DNA of 64,000 bases from an uncultured Gammaproteobacteria bacterium (GTDB lineage Bacteria; Pseudomonadota; Gammaproteobacteria; Steroidobacterales; GCA-2729495): contig CAKZWQ010000007.1 in assembly GCA_937921935.1 (NCBI GenBank), forward strand, positions 1 to 64,000, given 5' to 3'. Under the pieces are notes generated by a model. The model was not told the DNA's origin. It did no database searches and saw only the letters and a list, made by a program, of their open reading frames with translations. Position numbers and translations under genes: made by a program. Shown here one piece after another: positions 7,363-17,127 of this stretch. Within the stretch, counting starts at the first letter, position 1; each line of letters starts with the position of its first letter.

Positions 7363-8542
7363 GTTCGGCAGCGCGGCGGTAGATATTGATCTTGGCGTTA
7401 TAGACGTAGCGCTTCAGGCCATGTTTGTCATGGATGGACAGTCGCCGGATACCAAAGGTCCCGTCGGCTTGCGCTTCGCCCGTCAGGTAGCACTTGATGG
7501 ATTCGATCGCATCCCCGGAAAGTTCCAGCCCGTTGAGCTGCTCCAGACTTTGCTGGGCCTGGGCTACGAATTCGATGGAATCTATTGAGTCCTGATCCAG
7601 ACCGGCTGACGGACCTGTTGACAGGGAGCCGGCGAATTCTCCTACCAGCACCTGGCCGGGCATGGCGCGCTCAACCATACGGGCCAGGTCGACGGTCACC
7701 TCGCCGACGAGGTCGGTATACAAAGTCGGGTTCAGGCCTTCGGCGTGGTAGAACTCATAGCAACTGCCGACCTGGAAGGCGGCGCGCAAATTCGGCACCG
7801 TGCGTCCATGAGCTTTGCGCTGGGCAATAGCATTATCCGCCAGCACCAGGTGCATGAAGTGATACAGGTGCGTGTTGGCGTTCACGCCCAGTTCGCGATT
7901 CCAGATATAAAAACCGTCCCCGGTGCTGGAGCGCGCAAAGTCGATGGTCATGGCGCTCTCCAGCATTTTGCTGTGCGCCGAGTTGAGTGAGTGAGACAGA
8001 CTGTTGAGCTGGGTCATCTGCTCGAAGGGGCTGAGCAGGCCGAAGCCGACGATATCGAACAGGGCCACGGCGCGACCCGCGGCGTAACTCACGCTGTAAC
8101 GCCGGACCAGTTGATCGATCAGCTGGATCTCCGCCGCGGTGTCGCCCACGGCTTGTCGCAGGGACACGGCCACGGGTTCGGCGCCGAGTAACTGCGCCGC
8201 ACTGTGCAGCTGGCGTTCCGAGAAGCATCGGGACCCCGACAACATGCGCGTTATAAAGGCGTGCGATTCTTCATCGGGCATTTCAGTGCCCGTGGCGATG
8301 GCGTAGTCGGCAATGCGATAGTGTGGCACGACCAGCAGGAGCATCTCACCGGCTCTGGGCGTCCAGGAGAGAATGAAGTTTCTGCCCAGTCCCCACAGGC
8401 CGTGGAGCTGCCGATCCAGATCGATCAGGCAGCCGCGCTGGCGCAAATCCAGGGTCGTGTCCAGGTTCAGCAATTGTGTTGCGGGACCCGGGTCGGCGTG
8501 CAGATTGCCGCCGCTGAGCGATGCCTGGCTGAATTCCTCCAT
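7265..8542 (-). CDS. Class III nucleotide-cyclase-like protein
   Basis: 425 residues from ATG at 8542 (AGGGGG upstream; an earlier ATG at 8635 would run into the divergent gene). The C-terminal half resembles a class III cyclase domain: ALFDIVGFGLLS with the first metal Asp (D163), SSTGDGFYIWN with the second Asp, then GEVTVDLARMVERAMPGQVLVG. In active cyclases the last motif usually reads G-x-x-V-N-x-A-A-R; here the Asn position is Val. The N-terminal 150 residues look like an unassigned sensory region. It may be a degenerate or non-cyclic-nucleotide member. No receiver, GAF or membrane segment seen. Confidence 0.6.
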   Translation of the reverse strand: MEEFSQASLSGGNLHADPGPATQLLNLDTTLDLRQRGCLIDLDRQLHGLWGLGRNFILSWTPRAGEMLLLVVPHYRIADYAIATGTEMPDEESHAFITRMLSGSRCFSERQLHSAAQLLGAEPVAVSLRQAVGDTAAEIQLIDQLVRRYSVSYAAGRAVALFDIVGFGLLSPFEQMTQLNSLSHSLNSAHSKMLESAMTIDFARSSTGDGFYIWNRELGVNANTHLYHFMHLVLADNAIAQRKAHGRTVPNLRAAFQVGSCYEFYHAEGLNPTLYTDLVGEVTVDLARMVERAMPGQVLVGEFAGSLSTGPSAGLDQDSIDSIEFVAQAQQSLEQLNGLELSGDAIESIKCYLTGEAQADGTFGIRRLSIHDKHGLKRYVYNAKINIYRRAAEPILLGIEDRQLQTSGMADAEDLPRRKPAPLTS

Positions 8543-8590
8543 GGGGCCCCCTGTGACCGGTAATAGAATCCACGTCCTTGCGGACATACC

Positions 8591-10057
8591 ATGGTCAAGA
8601 TGGAGACGGTAAAGCAAGGCACGGCCGCAGCGCAAGATCCCGGACCCCTGCTGGAGGCCCTGGGCAGCATTGTCGGGCCTGCCAGCCTGTTAACGGATCC
8701 GGTGAGCCTGGAGCCCTATTTGACCGAATGGCGAGGTCGCTATCGGGGCCAGGCCACCGCCCTGGTCATGCCAGGCACCACCGCTGAAGCTGCAGCGGTG
8801 GTCAAAGCCTGTGCCCAGGCCGGCGTGGCCATGGTGCCCCAGGGGGGTAACAGCGGCCTGGTGGGCGGCGCCATCCCCCATGCCGAGCCCGGCCGCCCCG
8901 AGATTATTGTCAGCACCGGGCGGCTGAAGCGCATCCGGGAGCTCGATGCAGCCAATTACACCCTGACGGCGGAAGCGGGCTGCGTGCTGGCCGACCTGCA
9001 GACTGCGGCCGCTGAGGCCAATCGTCTGTTCCCCCTGAGCCTGGGTGCGGAGGGCAGCTGCCAGATTGGCGGCAACATCTCCAGCAATGCCGGGGGTATC
9101 AACGTGCTGCGTTACGGGACCACCCGCGACCTGGTGCTGGGGCTTGAAGTGGTGTTACCCGATGGTCGTCTGTTCGACGGTCTGCGCGGCTTGCGCAAAG
9201 ACAATACCGGCTACGACCTCAAACAGTTGTTTATTGGCGCCGAGGGCACCCTGGGACTGGTCACGGCAGCGACCTGCAAACTGTATCCTCGCCCAGGCAG
9301 TGTGGCGACGGCCCTGGTGGCGGTACGCGACCCGTCAGCGGCCATCGAGTTGTACAGCGCGACTCGTGATGCCCTGGGCGAAGGTCTGGCGGCCTTCGAG
9401 TTATTGAATCGCTTGTCCGTGCAGCTGGTCCTGGAGCATATTCCAGGTGCTCGCGATCCCCTTGATCAGTCCTACGACTGGTATGTGCTGCTGGAGCTGG
9501 CACCGGCCGGTGATTCAGCCCAGGCAGATCTGGAAGCTTTCCTCGGCGGGCGCATGGAAGCTGGCGCCGTGCTGGACGGGACCCTGGCCCAGAGCGAGAG
9601 TCAGCGCGAGGCGCTCTGGCGCATGCGGCATGCCATCTCCGAAGCAGAGAAACACGCCGGCGCTGGCATCAAGCACGATGTGGCTGTGCCCGTATCACGG
9701 GTGGACGAATTTATCCGCACGGCCAGTGCCGCCGCCCTGCAGGAAGTGCCCGGTGCCCTGGTGGTGGCCTTCGGTCACCTGGGCGACGGCAATATCCATT
9801 TCAATCTGAATCAACCGGCCGATCTGGAGCGGGAGGCCTTCCTGGACCGCTGGGATGCGGTGGCGGCCCGGGTCCATGGGATAGCCCATGAACTGGGCGG
9901 CAGCTTCAGCGCCGAACATGGCGTCGGCCGGATGAAGCGTGATCAACTGAAGGAATTCCGGGGCGGCGTCGAGTACGAACTCATGCGCAGCCTGAAGCAG
10001 ACCCTGGACCCGTCCGGGCTGATGAACCCGGGCAAGCTCTTTCCCCCCGCCGACTAA
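8591..10057 (+). CDS. FAD-binding 2-hydroxyacid oxidoreductase (GlcD/D-2-hydroxyglutarate dehydrogenase type)
   Basis: 488 residues with a PCMH-type FAD domain: VMPGTTAEAAAVVKACAQAG, PQGGNSGLVGGAIP, GSCQIGGNISSNAGG and GTTRDLVLGLEVVLPDG (about 60-200). The C-terminal FAD-oxidase cap has GHLGDGNIHFNL, the metal-binding His motif, and AEHGVGRMKRDQL near the end. These proteins oxidise D-2-hydroxyacids (D-lactate, glycolate, D-2-hydroxyglutarate) and pass electrons to a quinone or ETF. The gene is divergent from the cyclase-like gene with 48 bp between starts, and lies 70 bp before ilvD. An etfA gene lies far to the right in the window. Confidence 0.85.
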   Translation: MVKMETVKQGTAAAQDPGPLLEALGSIVGPASLLTDPVSLEPYLTEWRGRYRGQATALVMPGTTAEAAAVVKACAQAGVAMVPQGGNSGLVGGAIPHAEPGRPEIIVSTGRLKRIRELDAANYTLTAEAGCVLADLQTAAAEANRLFPLSLGAEGSCQIGGNISSNAGGINVLRYGTTRDLVLGLEVVLPDGRLFDGLRGLRKDNTGYDLKQLFIGAEGTLGLVTAATCKLYPRPGSVATALVAVRDPSAAIELYSATRDALGEGLAAFELLNRLSVQLVLEHIPGARDPLDQSYDWYVLLELAPAGDSAQADLEAFLGGRMEAGAVLDGTLAQSESQREALWRMRHAISEAEKHAGAGIKHDVAVPVSRVDEFIRTASAAALQEVPGALVVAFGHLGDGNIHFNLNQPADLEREAFLDRWDAVAARVHGIAHELGGSFSAEHGVGRMKRDQLKEFRGGVEYELMRSLKQTLDPSGLMNPGKLFPPAD

Positions 10058-10127
10058 GGCCCGGGGAGTCGGATTCAGGCGCCCCCCCGTGTAGAATTCC
10101 CGCCTTTTCCCGGCAGGAACCAGGCGG

Positions 10128-11831
10128 ATGAGTAATTCCGAGCATGACGGGCCCGAGGGCCAGGGCGATGAACGCCGCTATTCCAGCGTGGTGGTGGACG
10201 GGGTGGAGCAGGCACCCAGTCGCGCCATGCTGCGTGCTGTGGGCTTTGCCGATGAAGATTTCGCCAAGAGCCAGATCGGGATCGCGTCGACCTGGAGCAT
10301 GGTCACGCCCTGCAACATGCACATCGACAAGCTGGCTGACCAAGCGGCAGCGGGCGCCGATGCTGCCGGTGGCAAGGCGGTGCTGTTCAATACCATCACC
10401 GTGTCCGATGGTATTTCCATGGGCACGCCCGGGATGCGCTATTCGCTGATCTCCCGGGAAGTGATTGCCGACTCCATTGAAACGGTGGTGGCCGGGGAAG
10501 GCTTCGACGGCTTCGTCACGATTGGTGGCTGCGATAAAAATATGCCTGCGTGTGTGATGGCGATGGCGCGGCTGGACCGGCCGTCGGTGTTTGTTTATGG
10601 CGGCACCATTCAGCCGGGCGCCCACCGCCGGGACATCGTCTCGGTGTTTGAGGCCGTCGGCGGCCAGGCCAGCGGCAAGGTTTCCGATGCCGAGTTGCTG
10701 GAAGTGGAACGGACCGCCATTCCGGGCCCGGGTTCCTGCGGCGGCATGTACACGGCCAACACCATGGCCTCGGCTATCGAGGCCCTCGGCCTGAGTCTGC
10801 CCAACAGTTCTGCCCAGGACGCGATTTCCGAACACAAGCTCGAAGACAGCCGCAACGCCGGCGCCGCCGTGGTGGAGTTGCTGCGCCGGGGGATACGGCC
10901 ATCGCACATCCTGACACGTGAGGCCTTTGAAAATGCCATCACCGTGGTGATCGCCCTGGGTGGCAGCACGAACGCGGTGCTGCATTTGCTGGCCATGGCT
11001 TATGAAGCGGGTGTTGACCTGTCCCTGGATGATTTCACCCGCCTGGGTGAAGGTGTCCCGGTGCTCGCCGACCTGCGACCCAGCGGAAAATATGCCATGT
11101 CCGAACTGATCGCCATCGGCGGTATTCAGCCCCTGATGAAGTTACTCCTGGACGCCGGTCTGCTGCACGGCGATTGCCTGACCGTAACGGGCAAGACGCT
11201 GGCGGAGAACCTGGCGGACGTCGCTCCCTACCCGGCGGACCAGAACATCATCCGGCCCCTGTCGAATCCCATCAAGGCAGAGAGTCACCTGGTCGTGTTG
11301 TACGGCAATCTGGCGCCGGAAGGCGCAGTGGCCAAGATCAGTGGCAAGGAAGGGCTGGAGTTTGCCGGTACGGCCCGGGTCTTCGGTTCAGAGGAAGAGT
11401 CTTTGCAGGCTATTCTCGATGGCACCGTGGTGGCCGGTGATGTCCTGGTGCTGCGTTATGAAGGTCCGGTCGGCGGGCCGGGTATGCGCGAGATGCTCAG
11501 CCCCACCGCGGCCATCATGGGTAAAGGTCTGGGTGACAAGGTTGCCCTGATTACCGACGGACGCTTTTCGGGCGGCAGTCACGGCTTTGTGGTGGGACAT
11601 GTCACGCCGGAAGCGGCGGTGGGTGGCCCCCTGGCGTTGGTTAAAGATGGTGACGCCATTCGCATTGATGCCCGCAATCGCGCCATTAGTCTGCAGGTCG
11701 ATGAGGATGAACTGACACGTCGGCGGGCCGCCTGGACGCCGCCTGCGCCCGAAGCCACTCCCGGCCTGCTGCGCAAATATGCGCGGCTGGTGAGTTCCGC
11801 CTCCCTGGGCGCGGTTACCACGCGCGACTGA
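10128..11831 (+). CDS. ilvD: Dihydroxy-acid dehydratase
   Basis: 567 residues, the length of the IlvD/Edd family short form. Iron-sulfur and active-site motifs are present: [21 protein letters not shown] and [14 protein letters not shown]; the C-terminal domain has GGPGMREML and [16 protein letters not shown]. It converts 2,3-dihydroxyisovalerate and 2,3-dihydroxy-3-methylvalerate to 2-oxoacids in valine and isoleucine synthesis. The other ilv genes sit about 20 kb away on the opposite strand, so ilvD is under separate control. A TAGAAT box lies about 35 bp upstream. lysAC follows after 27 bp and may be cotranscribed. Confidence 0.95.
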   Translation: MSNSEHDGPEGQGDERRYSSVVVDGVEQAPSRAMLRAVGFADEDFAKSQIGIASTWSMVTPCNMHIDKLADQAAAGADAAGGKAVLFNTITVSDGISMGTPGMRYSLISREVIADSIETVVAGEGFDGFVTIGGCDKNMPACVMAMARLDRPSVFVYGGTIQPGAHRRDIVSVFEAVGGQASGKVSDAELLEVERTAIPGPGSCGGMYTANTMASAIEALGLSLPNSSAQDAISEHKLEDSRNAGAAVVELLRRGIRPSHILTREAFENAITVVIALGGSTNAVLHLLAMAYEAGVDLSLDDFTRLGEGVPVLADLRPSGKYAMSELIAIGGIQPLMKLLLDAGLLHGDCLTVTGKTLAENLADVAPYPADQNIIRPLSNPIKAESHLVVLYGNLAPEGAVAKISGKEGLEFAGTARVFGSEEESLQAILDGTVVAGDVLVLRYEGPVGGPGMREMLSPTAAIMGKGLGDKVALITDGRFSGGSHGFVVGHVTPEAAVGGPLALVKDGDAIRIDARNRAISLQVDEDELTRRRAAWTPPAPEATPGLLRKYARLVSSASLGAVTTRD

Positions 11832-11858
11832 TTATCCCGGCCCGAGGCCGGCATTCGA

Positions 11859-14456
11859 ATGAACCAAGCACAAACACAGTCCGGTGCCCGTTGGCTGGTC
11901 ATGAAGTTCGGCGGCACAAGCGTCGCGCGAGCGGAAAACTGGCCGACCATTGCCAGCCTGCTGCAGCAGCGACAGGCGGCCGGCCAGCGCGTGGTGCTGG
12001 TGAGTTCAGCCCTGGCGGGTGTGTCTGACTTGCTGGAAGGCGTCCTTGCAAGGGCGACCGACGATCAGGGCAAGACGGATCAAACAGCCATCGCCGACCT
12101 GCACCATGGACTGGCGGCTGAACTGGGGATCGACAGTGCCAGTCTGATCCAGACAGAACTGCTGGAACTGGAGCAATTGCTGACGGGGGTGCGCCTGGTT
12201 CGCGAAGTCAGTCCGCGCGTGCATGCCCGCGTGCTGGCGCTGGGTGAACTGATGGCCAGTCGGCTGGGTGCAGCCTGGCTGACGGCCCAGGGTATCGCTG
12301 TGAGCTGGGTCGATGCCCGCGAAGTGCTGGTGGCCAGCGATGGCGGCCATGAGAACGAACTGGCGCGTTACCTGACGGCCAGCTGTGATTTCGATCCGGA
12401 GCCTGCCCTGGCTGCTCGCCTGGCTGACCTGGACGGTGTCATCGTGACCCAGGGTTTCATCGCCCGCACGGCCCAGGGCGACGATGTCCTGCTGGGACGG
12501 GGCGGTTCAGATACCAGCGCTGCCTACCTGGCCGCCAAGCTGCAGGCCGAGGCCATGGAGATCTGGACCGACGTCCCGGGTATGTTCAGCGCCGATCCGC
12601 GCCTGGTGCCTAACGCGCGCTTGCTCAAGCGCCTGACCTATGCCGAAGCCCAGGAGATTGCGTCCACCGGTGGCTCGGTTTTGCATCCGCGCAGCATCCG
12701 GCCCGCGCGCCGTCACGGGGTTCCGATCCGCGTGTTGTGCACCCGCGAGCCGGAGCGCGACGGCACGCTGATCAGCAGTGATCCTGTGGACGATGCGCCG
12801 CGGGTGACGGCACTGGCCAGCCGCCGGGGCATCGTGGTGATTTCCATGGAAACCGTCGGCATGTGGCACGAGGTGGGCTTCCTGGCCGAAGCCTTTCGCT
12901 GCTTCAGCGATCTGGGCTTGTCCGTCGATCTGATTTCAACGGCAGAAAGTAACGTCACGGTCACGCTGGACACGGCAACGCAGGCAGTCGACGGCGGCGT
13001 ACTGCAGCGGCTGGAAAATCGCCTGGAACAATTCTGCCGGGTGCAGATTATTCAGAATGCCGAAGCTGTCAGCCTGGTAGGCCGCAAGATTCGTGCGACC
13101 CTGCATGAGATCGGACCTGCCCTGCAAGCCTTCGAAGAGCGTCGCATACATTTGATCAGCCAGGCGGCCAATGACCTGAACCTGAGTTTCGTTGTGGAAG
13201 AGGGTGAAGCCCATCGCTTATTGCAGGACTTGCATGCCACCCTGATTCAGCCAGGTAAGCAAGACCCGGTCTTTGGACCCACCTGGGAAGCTCTGCAGGC
13301 AGATTTTGTGGCCGCGGAACCGGCGGTCGATGCCTGGTGGCGTGAGCGGCGCGACGAGTTGCTGGCCATCGCCGCGGACTCACCGTCCGCGTATGTCTAT
13401 GACCTGGGCTCGGTGCAGGGCGCCTGTGAACGTCTGACCTCACTGGAACGTGTCGATCGCGTGTTTTACGCCATCAAGGCGAACAGTAACCCGGATGTAT
13501 TGCGGACCGTGCACGCCAGCGGTGTGAATTTCGAATGTGTCTCGCCGGGCGAGATTCGTCGGGTGCTGGAGCTGTTTCCCGATTTGGATCGGCAGCGCAT
13601 CCTGTTTACGCCGAACTTTGCCCCGCGGGCTGAATATGAGTTCGCGCTGGAGCAGGGCGTGTTTGTCACCCTGGATAACTTGCATCCCCTGCGGGAATGG
13701 CCAGAAGTCTTCCAGGGCAAGGACGTCATCCTGCGGCTGGATACGGGGCAGGGACGCGGTCACCACGAACACGTGCGCACGGCGGGGGCCCAGTCCAAGT
13801 TCGGCATTCCTTTGTTTGAGCTGGAGGAGGTCCGCGAACTCGTGGCAACCGCCGGCAGCCGGGTAGTTGGTCTGCACGCTCACACCGGCAGCGGTATCTT
13901 GAAAGCCGACAACTGGGAAGAAGTGGCCAGCACCCTGGCAGAACTGGCCGCACCCTTTCCGGAGGTTCGCTACCTGGATATCGGCGGCGGACTGGGCGTG
14001 CCCGAAAAGCCTGGTCAGCGGGCCCTGGATATGGCCGCCCTGGATGCCAGCCTGACAGCAATTCGTGCCGCTGCGCCGGACTACGAGCTGTGGCTTGAAC
14101 CGGGTCGTTATATTGCCGCCGAGGCGGGTGTACTACTCGCCACTGTCACCCAGGTAAAAGGCAAAGGCGAAGTGCAGTATGTGGGCGTGAGTACGGGCAT
14201 GAATTCACTGATTCGTCCGGCCCTGTATGGCGCTTATCATGAGATCGTCAATCTCAGTCGCCTGGATGAACCGGCCGAGCAACTGGTCAATGTGGTCGGC
14301 CCGAACTGTGAGTCCGGGGACCGACTGGGTAACGACCGTTTGCTGCCCGTATGCCGCGAAGGCGATGTATTACTGATCGCCACGGCTGGCGCCTATGGCT
14401 ATGTCATGAGTTCCCATTACAACCTGCGTGATCCGGCCCCGGAATTCACGCTTTGA
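11859..14456 (+). CDS. lysAC: Bifunctional aspartokinase / diaminopimelate decarboxylase
   Basis: 865 residues joining the first and last steps of lysine synthesis. The N-terminal aspartokinase (about 13-300) has VMKFGGTSVA, VTQGFIARTAQGDDVLLGRGG and STGGSVLHPRSI, followed by an ACT regulatory region (about 310-455) with VDLISTAESNVTVTLD. The C-terminal part (about 495-865) is a fold III PLP decarboxylase with Lys540 in FYAIKANSNP, LHAHTGSG, DIGGGLGVP, and the partner-subunit motif GPNCESGD near 815. Fused LysAC proteins are known in Xanthomonas relatives. Fusion with a separately regulated kinase suggests feedback tied to lysine. Confidence 0.93.
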   Translation: MNQAQTQSGARWLVMKFGGTSVARAENWPTIASLLQQRQAAGQRVVLVSSALAGVSDLLEGVLARATDDQGKTDQTAIADLHHGLAAELGIDSASLIQTELLELEQLLTGVRLVREVSPRVHARVLALGELMASRLGAAWLTAQGIAVSWVDAREVLVASDGGHENELARYLTASCDFDPEPALAARLADLDGVIVTQGFIARTAQGDDVLLGRGGSDTSAAYLAAKLQAEAMEIWTDVPGMFSADPRLVPNARLLKRLTYAEAQEIASTGGSVLHPRSIRPARRHGVPIRVLCTREPERDGTLISSDPVDDAPRVTALASRRGIVVISMETVGMWHEVGFLAEAFRCFSDLGLSVDLISTAESNVTVTLDTATQAVDGGVLQRLENRLEQFCRVQIIQNAEAVSLVGRKIRATLHEIGPALQAFEERRIHLISQAANDLNLSFVVEEGEAHRLLQDLHATLIQPGKQDPVFGPTWEALQADFVAAEPAVDAWWRERRDELLAIAADSPSAYVYDLGSVQGACERLTSLERVDRVFYAIKANSNPDVLRTVHASGVNFECVSPGEIRRVLELFPDLDRQRILFTPNFAPRAEYEFALEQGVFVTLDNLHPLREWPEVFQGKDVILRLDTGQGRGHHEHVRTAGAQSKFGIPLFELEEVRELVATAGSRVVGLHAHTGSGILKADNWEEVASTLAELAAPFPEVRYLDIGGGLGVPEKPGQRALDMAALDASLTAIRAAAPDYELWLEPGRYIAAEAGVLLATVTQVKGKGEVQYVGVSTGMNSLIRPALYGAYHEIVNLSRLDEPAEQLVNVVGPNCESGDRLGNDRLLPVCREGDVLLIATAGAYGYVMSSHYNLRDPAPEFTL

Positions 14457-14505
14457 TGGGCGTTGATTGCCCCCGCCGGACGACGCTGAAGGCGCCGAGT
14501 AGAGC

Positions 14506-15000
14506 ATGACCCAGGCAGCTGTTTCCCGGATCGGTATTTTCGTCGACGTACAGAACATCTATTACACCTGTCGCGAGGCCTACGGACGGAATTTTGACTA
14601 CAACAAGTTCTGGGCAGTCGCCACTCAGGACTGTGAACTGGTAACAGCCGTGGCCTATGCCACGGATAGCGGCGATGAAAAACAGGGGCAGTTCCAGAAT
14701 ATTTTGCGAGCTATCGGTTTCACCGTGAAGCTCAAGCCGGTGCGCAAGCGCCTGGACGGCACCAGCAAGGCGGACTGGGATGTGGGCATAGCCCTGGATA
14801 TCTACGAAGCGGCGGCGGACTGTGATCGAGTCATTCTCTTGTCGGGGGACGGCGATTTCGGCATTTTGCTGGAGCGTATCCGGGAGCGCTTTTCGACCCA
14901 GTCCATTGTTTATGGCGTGCCGTCCCTGACCTCTGATTTACTCCGTGCGGCTGCCACGAGTTTCGTGGCGATCGACAACAGTCTGCTGATTACCCGCTAG
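14506..15000 (+). CDS. NYN domain (LabA/DUF88-type) protein
   Basis: 164 residues forming a single PIN-like NYN fold. Acidic residues expected to bind metal are visible: IFVDVQN (D14), TSKADWDVGIALD, and LLSGDGDFGILLERIRE (from about 110). NYN proteins are predicted ribonucleases; LabA-like members are involved in RNA turnover. It lies 49 bp after lysAC and starts a run of small cytoplasmic genes on the plus strand. No fused OST-HTH domain is present. The RNA target is unknown. Confidence 0.85.
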   Translation: MTQAAVSRIGIFVDVQNIYYTCREAYGRNFDYNKFWAVATQDCELVTAVAYATDSGDEKQGQFQNILRAIGFTVKLKPVRKRLDGTSKADWDVGIALDIYEAAADCDRVILLSGDGDFGILLERIRERFSTQSIVYGVPSLTSDLLRAAATSFVAIDNSLLITR

Positions 15001-15057
15001 GTTTGCTTCCCGGGCCCGTCGCCGACGGTCCTTCCAGCGCTGTATATTGCTCCTGAC

Positions 15058-15396
15058 ATGCAAGCCAAAGAACTGACAGCAATCCGGGAACAACTGCTGG
15101 CCCAGCAGTCCGAGTTGCAGGCCCTGGAAGCCAATGCCAAAGCCTCTGCCGACACCGTAGAACTGGATCAGTCGCGGATGGGCCGGCTCACCCGCATGGA
15201 TGCCCTGCAGGGACAGCAGATGGCCCTGGAAGCCGCGAGGCGGAGGCAGCAGCAGCTGGTCGCTATTGACGGCGCCTTGCAGCGCCTGGCGGCCGGCGAA
15301 TTCGGTGATTGCTTTGTTTGCGGCGAAGAGATCAGCGGCCAGCGTCTGTCTTTTGATCCCACCAGCACCCGGTGTATGGACTGCGTGGATAAATAG
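15058..15396 (+). CDS. DksA/TraR-type zinc-finger protein
   Basis: 112 residues: an N-terminal helical hairpin (1-80, heptad-like, rich in Q, L, E) and a C-terminal zinc finger with C85-x2-C88-x17-C106-x2-C109 (CFVC and CMDC). This is the layout of the DksA/TraR family, whose coiled coil enters the RNA polymerase secondary channel. It is shorter than E. coli DksA (151 aa), and the acidic tip of DksA proper is not obvious, so it may be one of the general DksA-like paralogues. The next gene starts one base after its stop codon. Confidence 0.85.
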   Translation: MQAKELTAIREQLLAQQSELQALEANAKASADTVELDQSRMGRLTRMDALQGQQMALEAARRRQQQLVAIDGALQRLAAGEFGDCFVCGEEISGQRLSFDPTSTRCMDCVDK

Positions 15397-15397
15397 C

Positions 15398-15841
15398 ATG
15401 CGAATCTGGGTAGACGCGGATGCCTGTCCCGGCGTGATCAAGGAGATTCTGTTCCGTGCGGCTGACCGCACCCAGGTGCTGACGACCCTGGTTGCGAATC
15501 ACGCGATGCGGATTCCGCCCTCTCCTCATATCAAGTTCCTGCAGGTTACTTCAGGTTTTGACGTGGCGGACAATGAAATCGTTCGACGCCTGTCAGCAGG
15601 TGACCTGGTGATCACGGCTGACATCCCGCTGGCTGCCGAGGTGATCGAAAAAGGGGGCCAGGCTCTGAATCCGCGCGGCGAACTCTATTCGGCGGACAGT
15701 ATTCGTTCGATACTCAATATGCGTGATTTTATGGATACCATGCGGGCCAGCGGTGAGGATACGGGCGGCCCGCCGCCCCTGAGCCAGGGTGACCGGCAGA
15801 ATTTTGCTAATCACCTGGATAAACTGCTGTCTGCGCGTTGA
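15398..15841 (+). CDS. UPF0178 family protein (YaiI/YqxD)
   Basis: 147 residues beginning [18 protein letters not shown], the hallmark of the family, with [30 protein letters not shown] in the middle. The fold is PIN-like with conserved Asp residues, but no activity is firmly established. I chose the ATG at 15398, one base after the stop of the DksA-like gene; an earlier in-frame opening inside that gene is an artefact. Translational coupling of the two is likely. Confidence 0.9.
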   Translation: MRIWVDADACPGVIKEILFRAADRTQVLTTLVANHAMRIPPSPHIKFLQVTSGFDVADNEIVRRLSAGDLVITADIPLAAEVIEKGGQALNPRGELYSADSIRSILNMRDFMDTMRASGEDTGGPPPLSQGDRQNFANHLDKLLSAR

Positions 15842-15903
15842 GGGGCAGGAATCAAATCACAGCCGCCTGCGCTGACTGAAGATTTGCCAACACCGGAGTT
15901 GTC

Positions 15904-16122
15904 ATGCCCTACGTGAATATCAAGATTACCCGCGAAGGCGCCACAGCGGACCAGAAAGCCGCACTCATCCGCGGCGCGACAAAACTGTTGCAGGATGTTC
16001 TGGGCAAGAATCCGGCCACCACCGTGGTGGTGATTGATGAAGTGGAGACAGATAACTGGGGCATTGCCGGTGAAACAGTGACTGTCCGCCGCGATCGCGG
16101 CAGCCAGGGCGCTGGGCAATAG
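15904..16122 (+). CDS. 4-oxalocrotonate tautomerase family protein
   Basis: 72 residues beginning MPYVNIKITREG. After Met removal, Pro1 would be the catalytic base; Arg10 matches the substrate-binding arginine of this family. DVLGKNPATTVVVIDEVETDNWGIAGE is the typical second half with NWG. The substrate is unknown; family members tautomerise unsaturated 2-oxoacids or dehalogenate. It starts with GGAGTTGTC before ATG and its stop is directly followed by the start of the lipoprotein gene. Confidence 0.9.
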   Translation: MPYVNIKITREGATADQKAALIRGATKLLQDVLGKNPATTVVVIDEVETDNWGIAGETVTVRRDRGSQGAGQ

Positions 16123-16317
16123 TTGGTGACGAACTTGGTGGCGATAAAAGCAGTCTTGGCGGCATTGCTGGGTTCCATGCTGTTGATCGGCTGTTCACCG
16201 CAAGTGGGCAGTCAGGCCTGGTGTGAGAAGATGGCTGACAAGCCGAAAGGTGACTGGACGGCTAAGGAAGCGGGCGACTACGCCAGGCATTGTATTTTCG
16301 AAACGGAAGAAAGGTAG
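16123..16317 (+). CDS. Small DUF3012-type lipoprotein
   Basis: 64 residues. A signal peptide ends in the lipobox LLIGC (Cys24), so the mature protein is a lipid-anchored peptide of about 40 residues: SQAWCEKMADKPKGDWTAKEAGDYARHCIF. The W-C-E-K-M-x(5)-W-T-x-x-E-A-x-x-Y-A-x-x-C pattern is that of DUF3012. The start is TTG at 16123 or GTG at 16126, directly after the tautomerase stop, with no strong ribosome site seen. Function unknown; probably inner leaflet or periplasmic side of the outer membrane. Confidence 0.75.
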   Translation: MVTNLVAIKAVLAALLGSMLLIGCSPQVGSQAWCEKMADKPKGDWTAKEAGDYARHCIFETEER

Positions 16318-16416
16318 CAGGGTTCCGGGGAGGAACTCGCGACTTCCATGTCTGCAGGGATGCTTGGGTAATTTTGTCGGTAGCGCAGTGGCCGACACTC
16401 ATTGCAGGGGACCAAG

Positions 16417-17103
16417 ATGAAGAAGTATTTCGCTGAACTGGTTGGGACTTTCTGGCTGGTGCTGGGCGGCTGCGGCAGTGCCGTGCTGGCCGCCGCCTTT
16501 CCGGAGGTGGGTATTGGTTTGCTGGGTGTCTCCCTGGCCTTTGGTTTGACGGTGCTGACCATGGCCTTTGCTATTGGCCACATTTCCGGTTGTCACCTCA
16601 ATCCGGCGGTCTCTGTGGGTTTGTGGGCAGGTGGCCGTTTTCCCGCTAATGAATTACTGCCCTATATTGTGGCCCAGGTAATTGGCGCGGTGGTTGCCGG
16701 CGGTGTGCTGTTTGTGATCGCCAGCGGAGCGGCAGGATTCGATGTTTCTGCCGGCTTTGCTTCCAATGGCTACGGTGAACATTCTCCGGGCGGTTACAGC
16801 CTGGTTGCTGCCCTGGTGACAGAGATTGTCATGACTATGATGTTCCTGGTCATTATTCTGGGTGCAACGGACGAGAGGGCACCGGCAGGTTTCGCGCCGA
16901 TTGCGATCGGGCTGGGTCTGACCCTGATTCACCTGATCAGCATTCCGGTGACCAATACCTCGGTGAACCCGGCCCGCAGTACCGGCGTGGCCTTGTTTGT
17001 CGGCGACTGGGCCACCGCCCAGCTGTGGCTGTTCTGGGTGGCCCCGATTGTGGGCGGCGTGCTGGGTGCCGCGATATATCGCATCATCGGCAAGCCCGAT
17101 TGA
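16417..17103 (+). CDS. aqpZ: Aquaporin Z-like water channel
   Basis: 228 residues starting [23 protein letters not shown], the classic AqpZ N-terminus. The two half-helix NPA motifs are present: [12 protein letters not shown] (about 58-69) and [11 protein letters not shown] (about 178-188); the Arg after the second NPA is the selectivity-filter residue. Six transmembrane helices fit. It conducts water across the inner membrane. ATG at 16417 was chosen over an upstream start because of AGGGGACC and homology-like N-terminus. Confidence 0.95.
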   Translation: MKKYFAELVGTFWLVLGGCGSAVLAAAFPEVGIGLLGVSLAFGLTVLTMAFAIGHISGCHLNPAVSVGLWAGGRFPANELLPYIVAQVIGAVVAGGVLFVIASGAAGFDVSAGFASNGYGEHSPGGYSLVAALVTEIVMTMMFLVIILGATDERAPAGFAPIAIGLGLTLIHLISIPVTNTSVNPARSTGVALFVGDWATAQLWLFWVAPIVGGVLGAAIYRIIGKPD

Positions 17104-17127
17104 GACTCTGCACTGCCCTGGCCTGAG

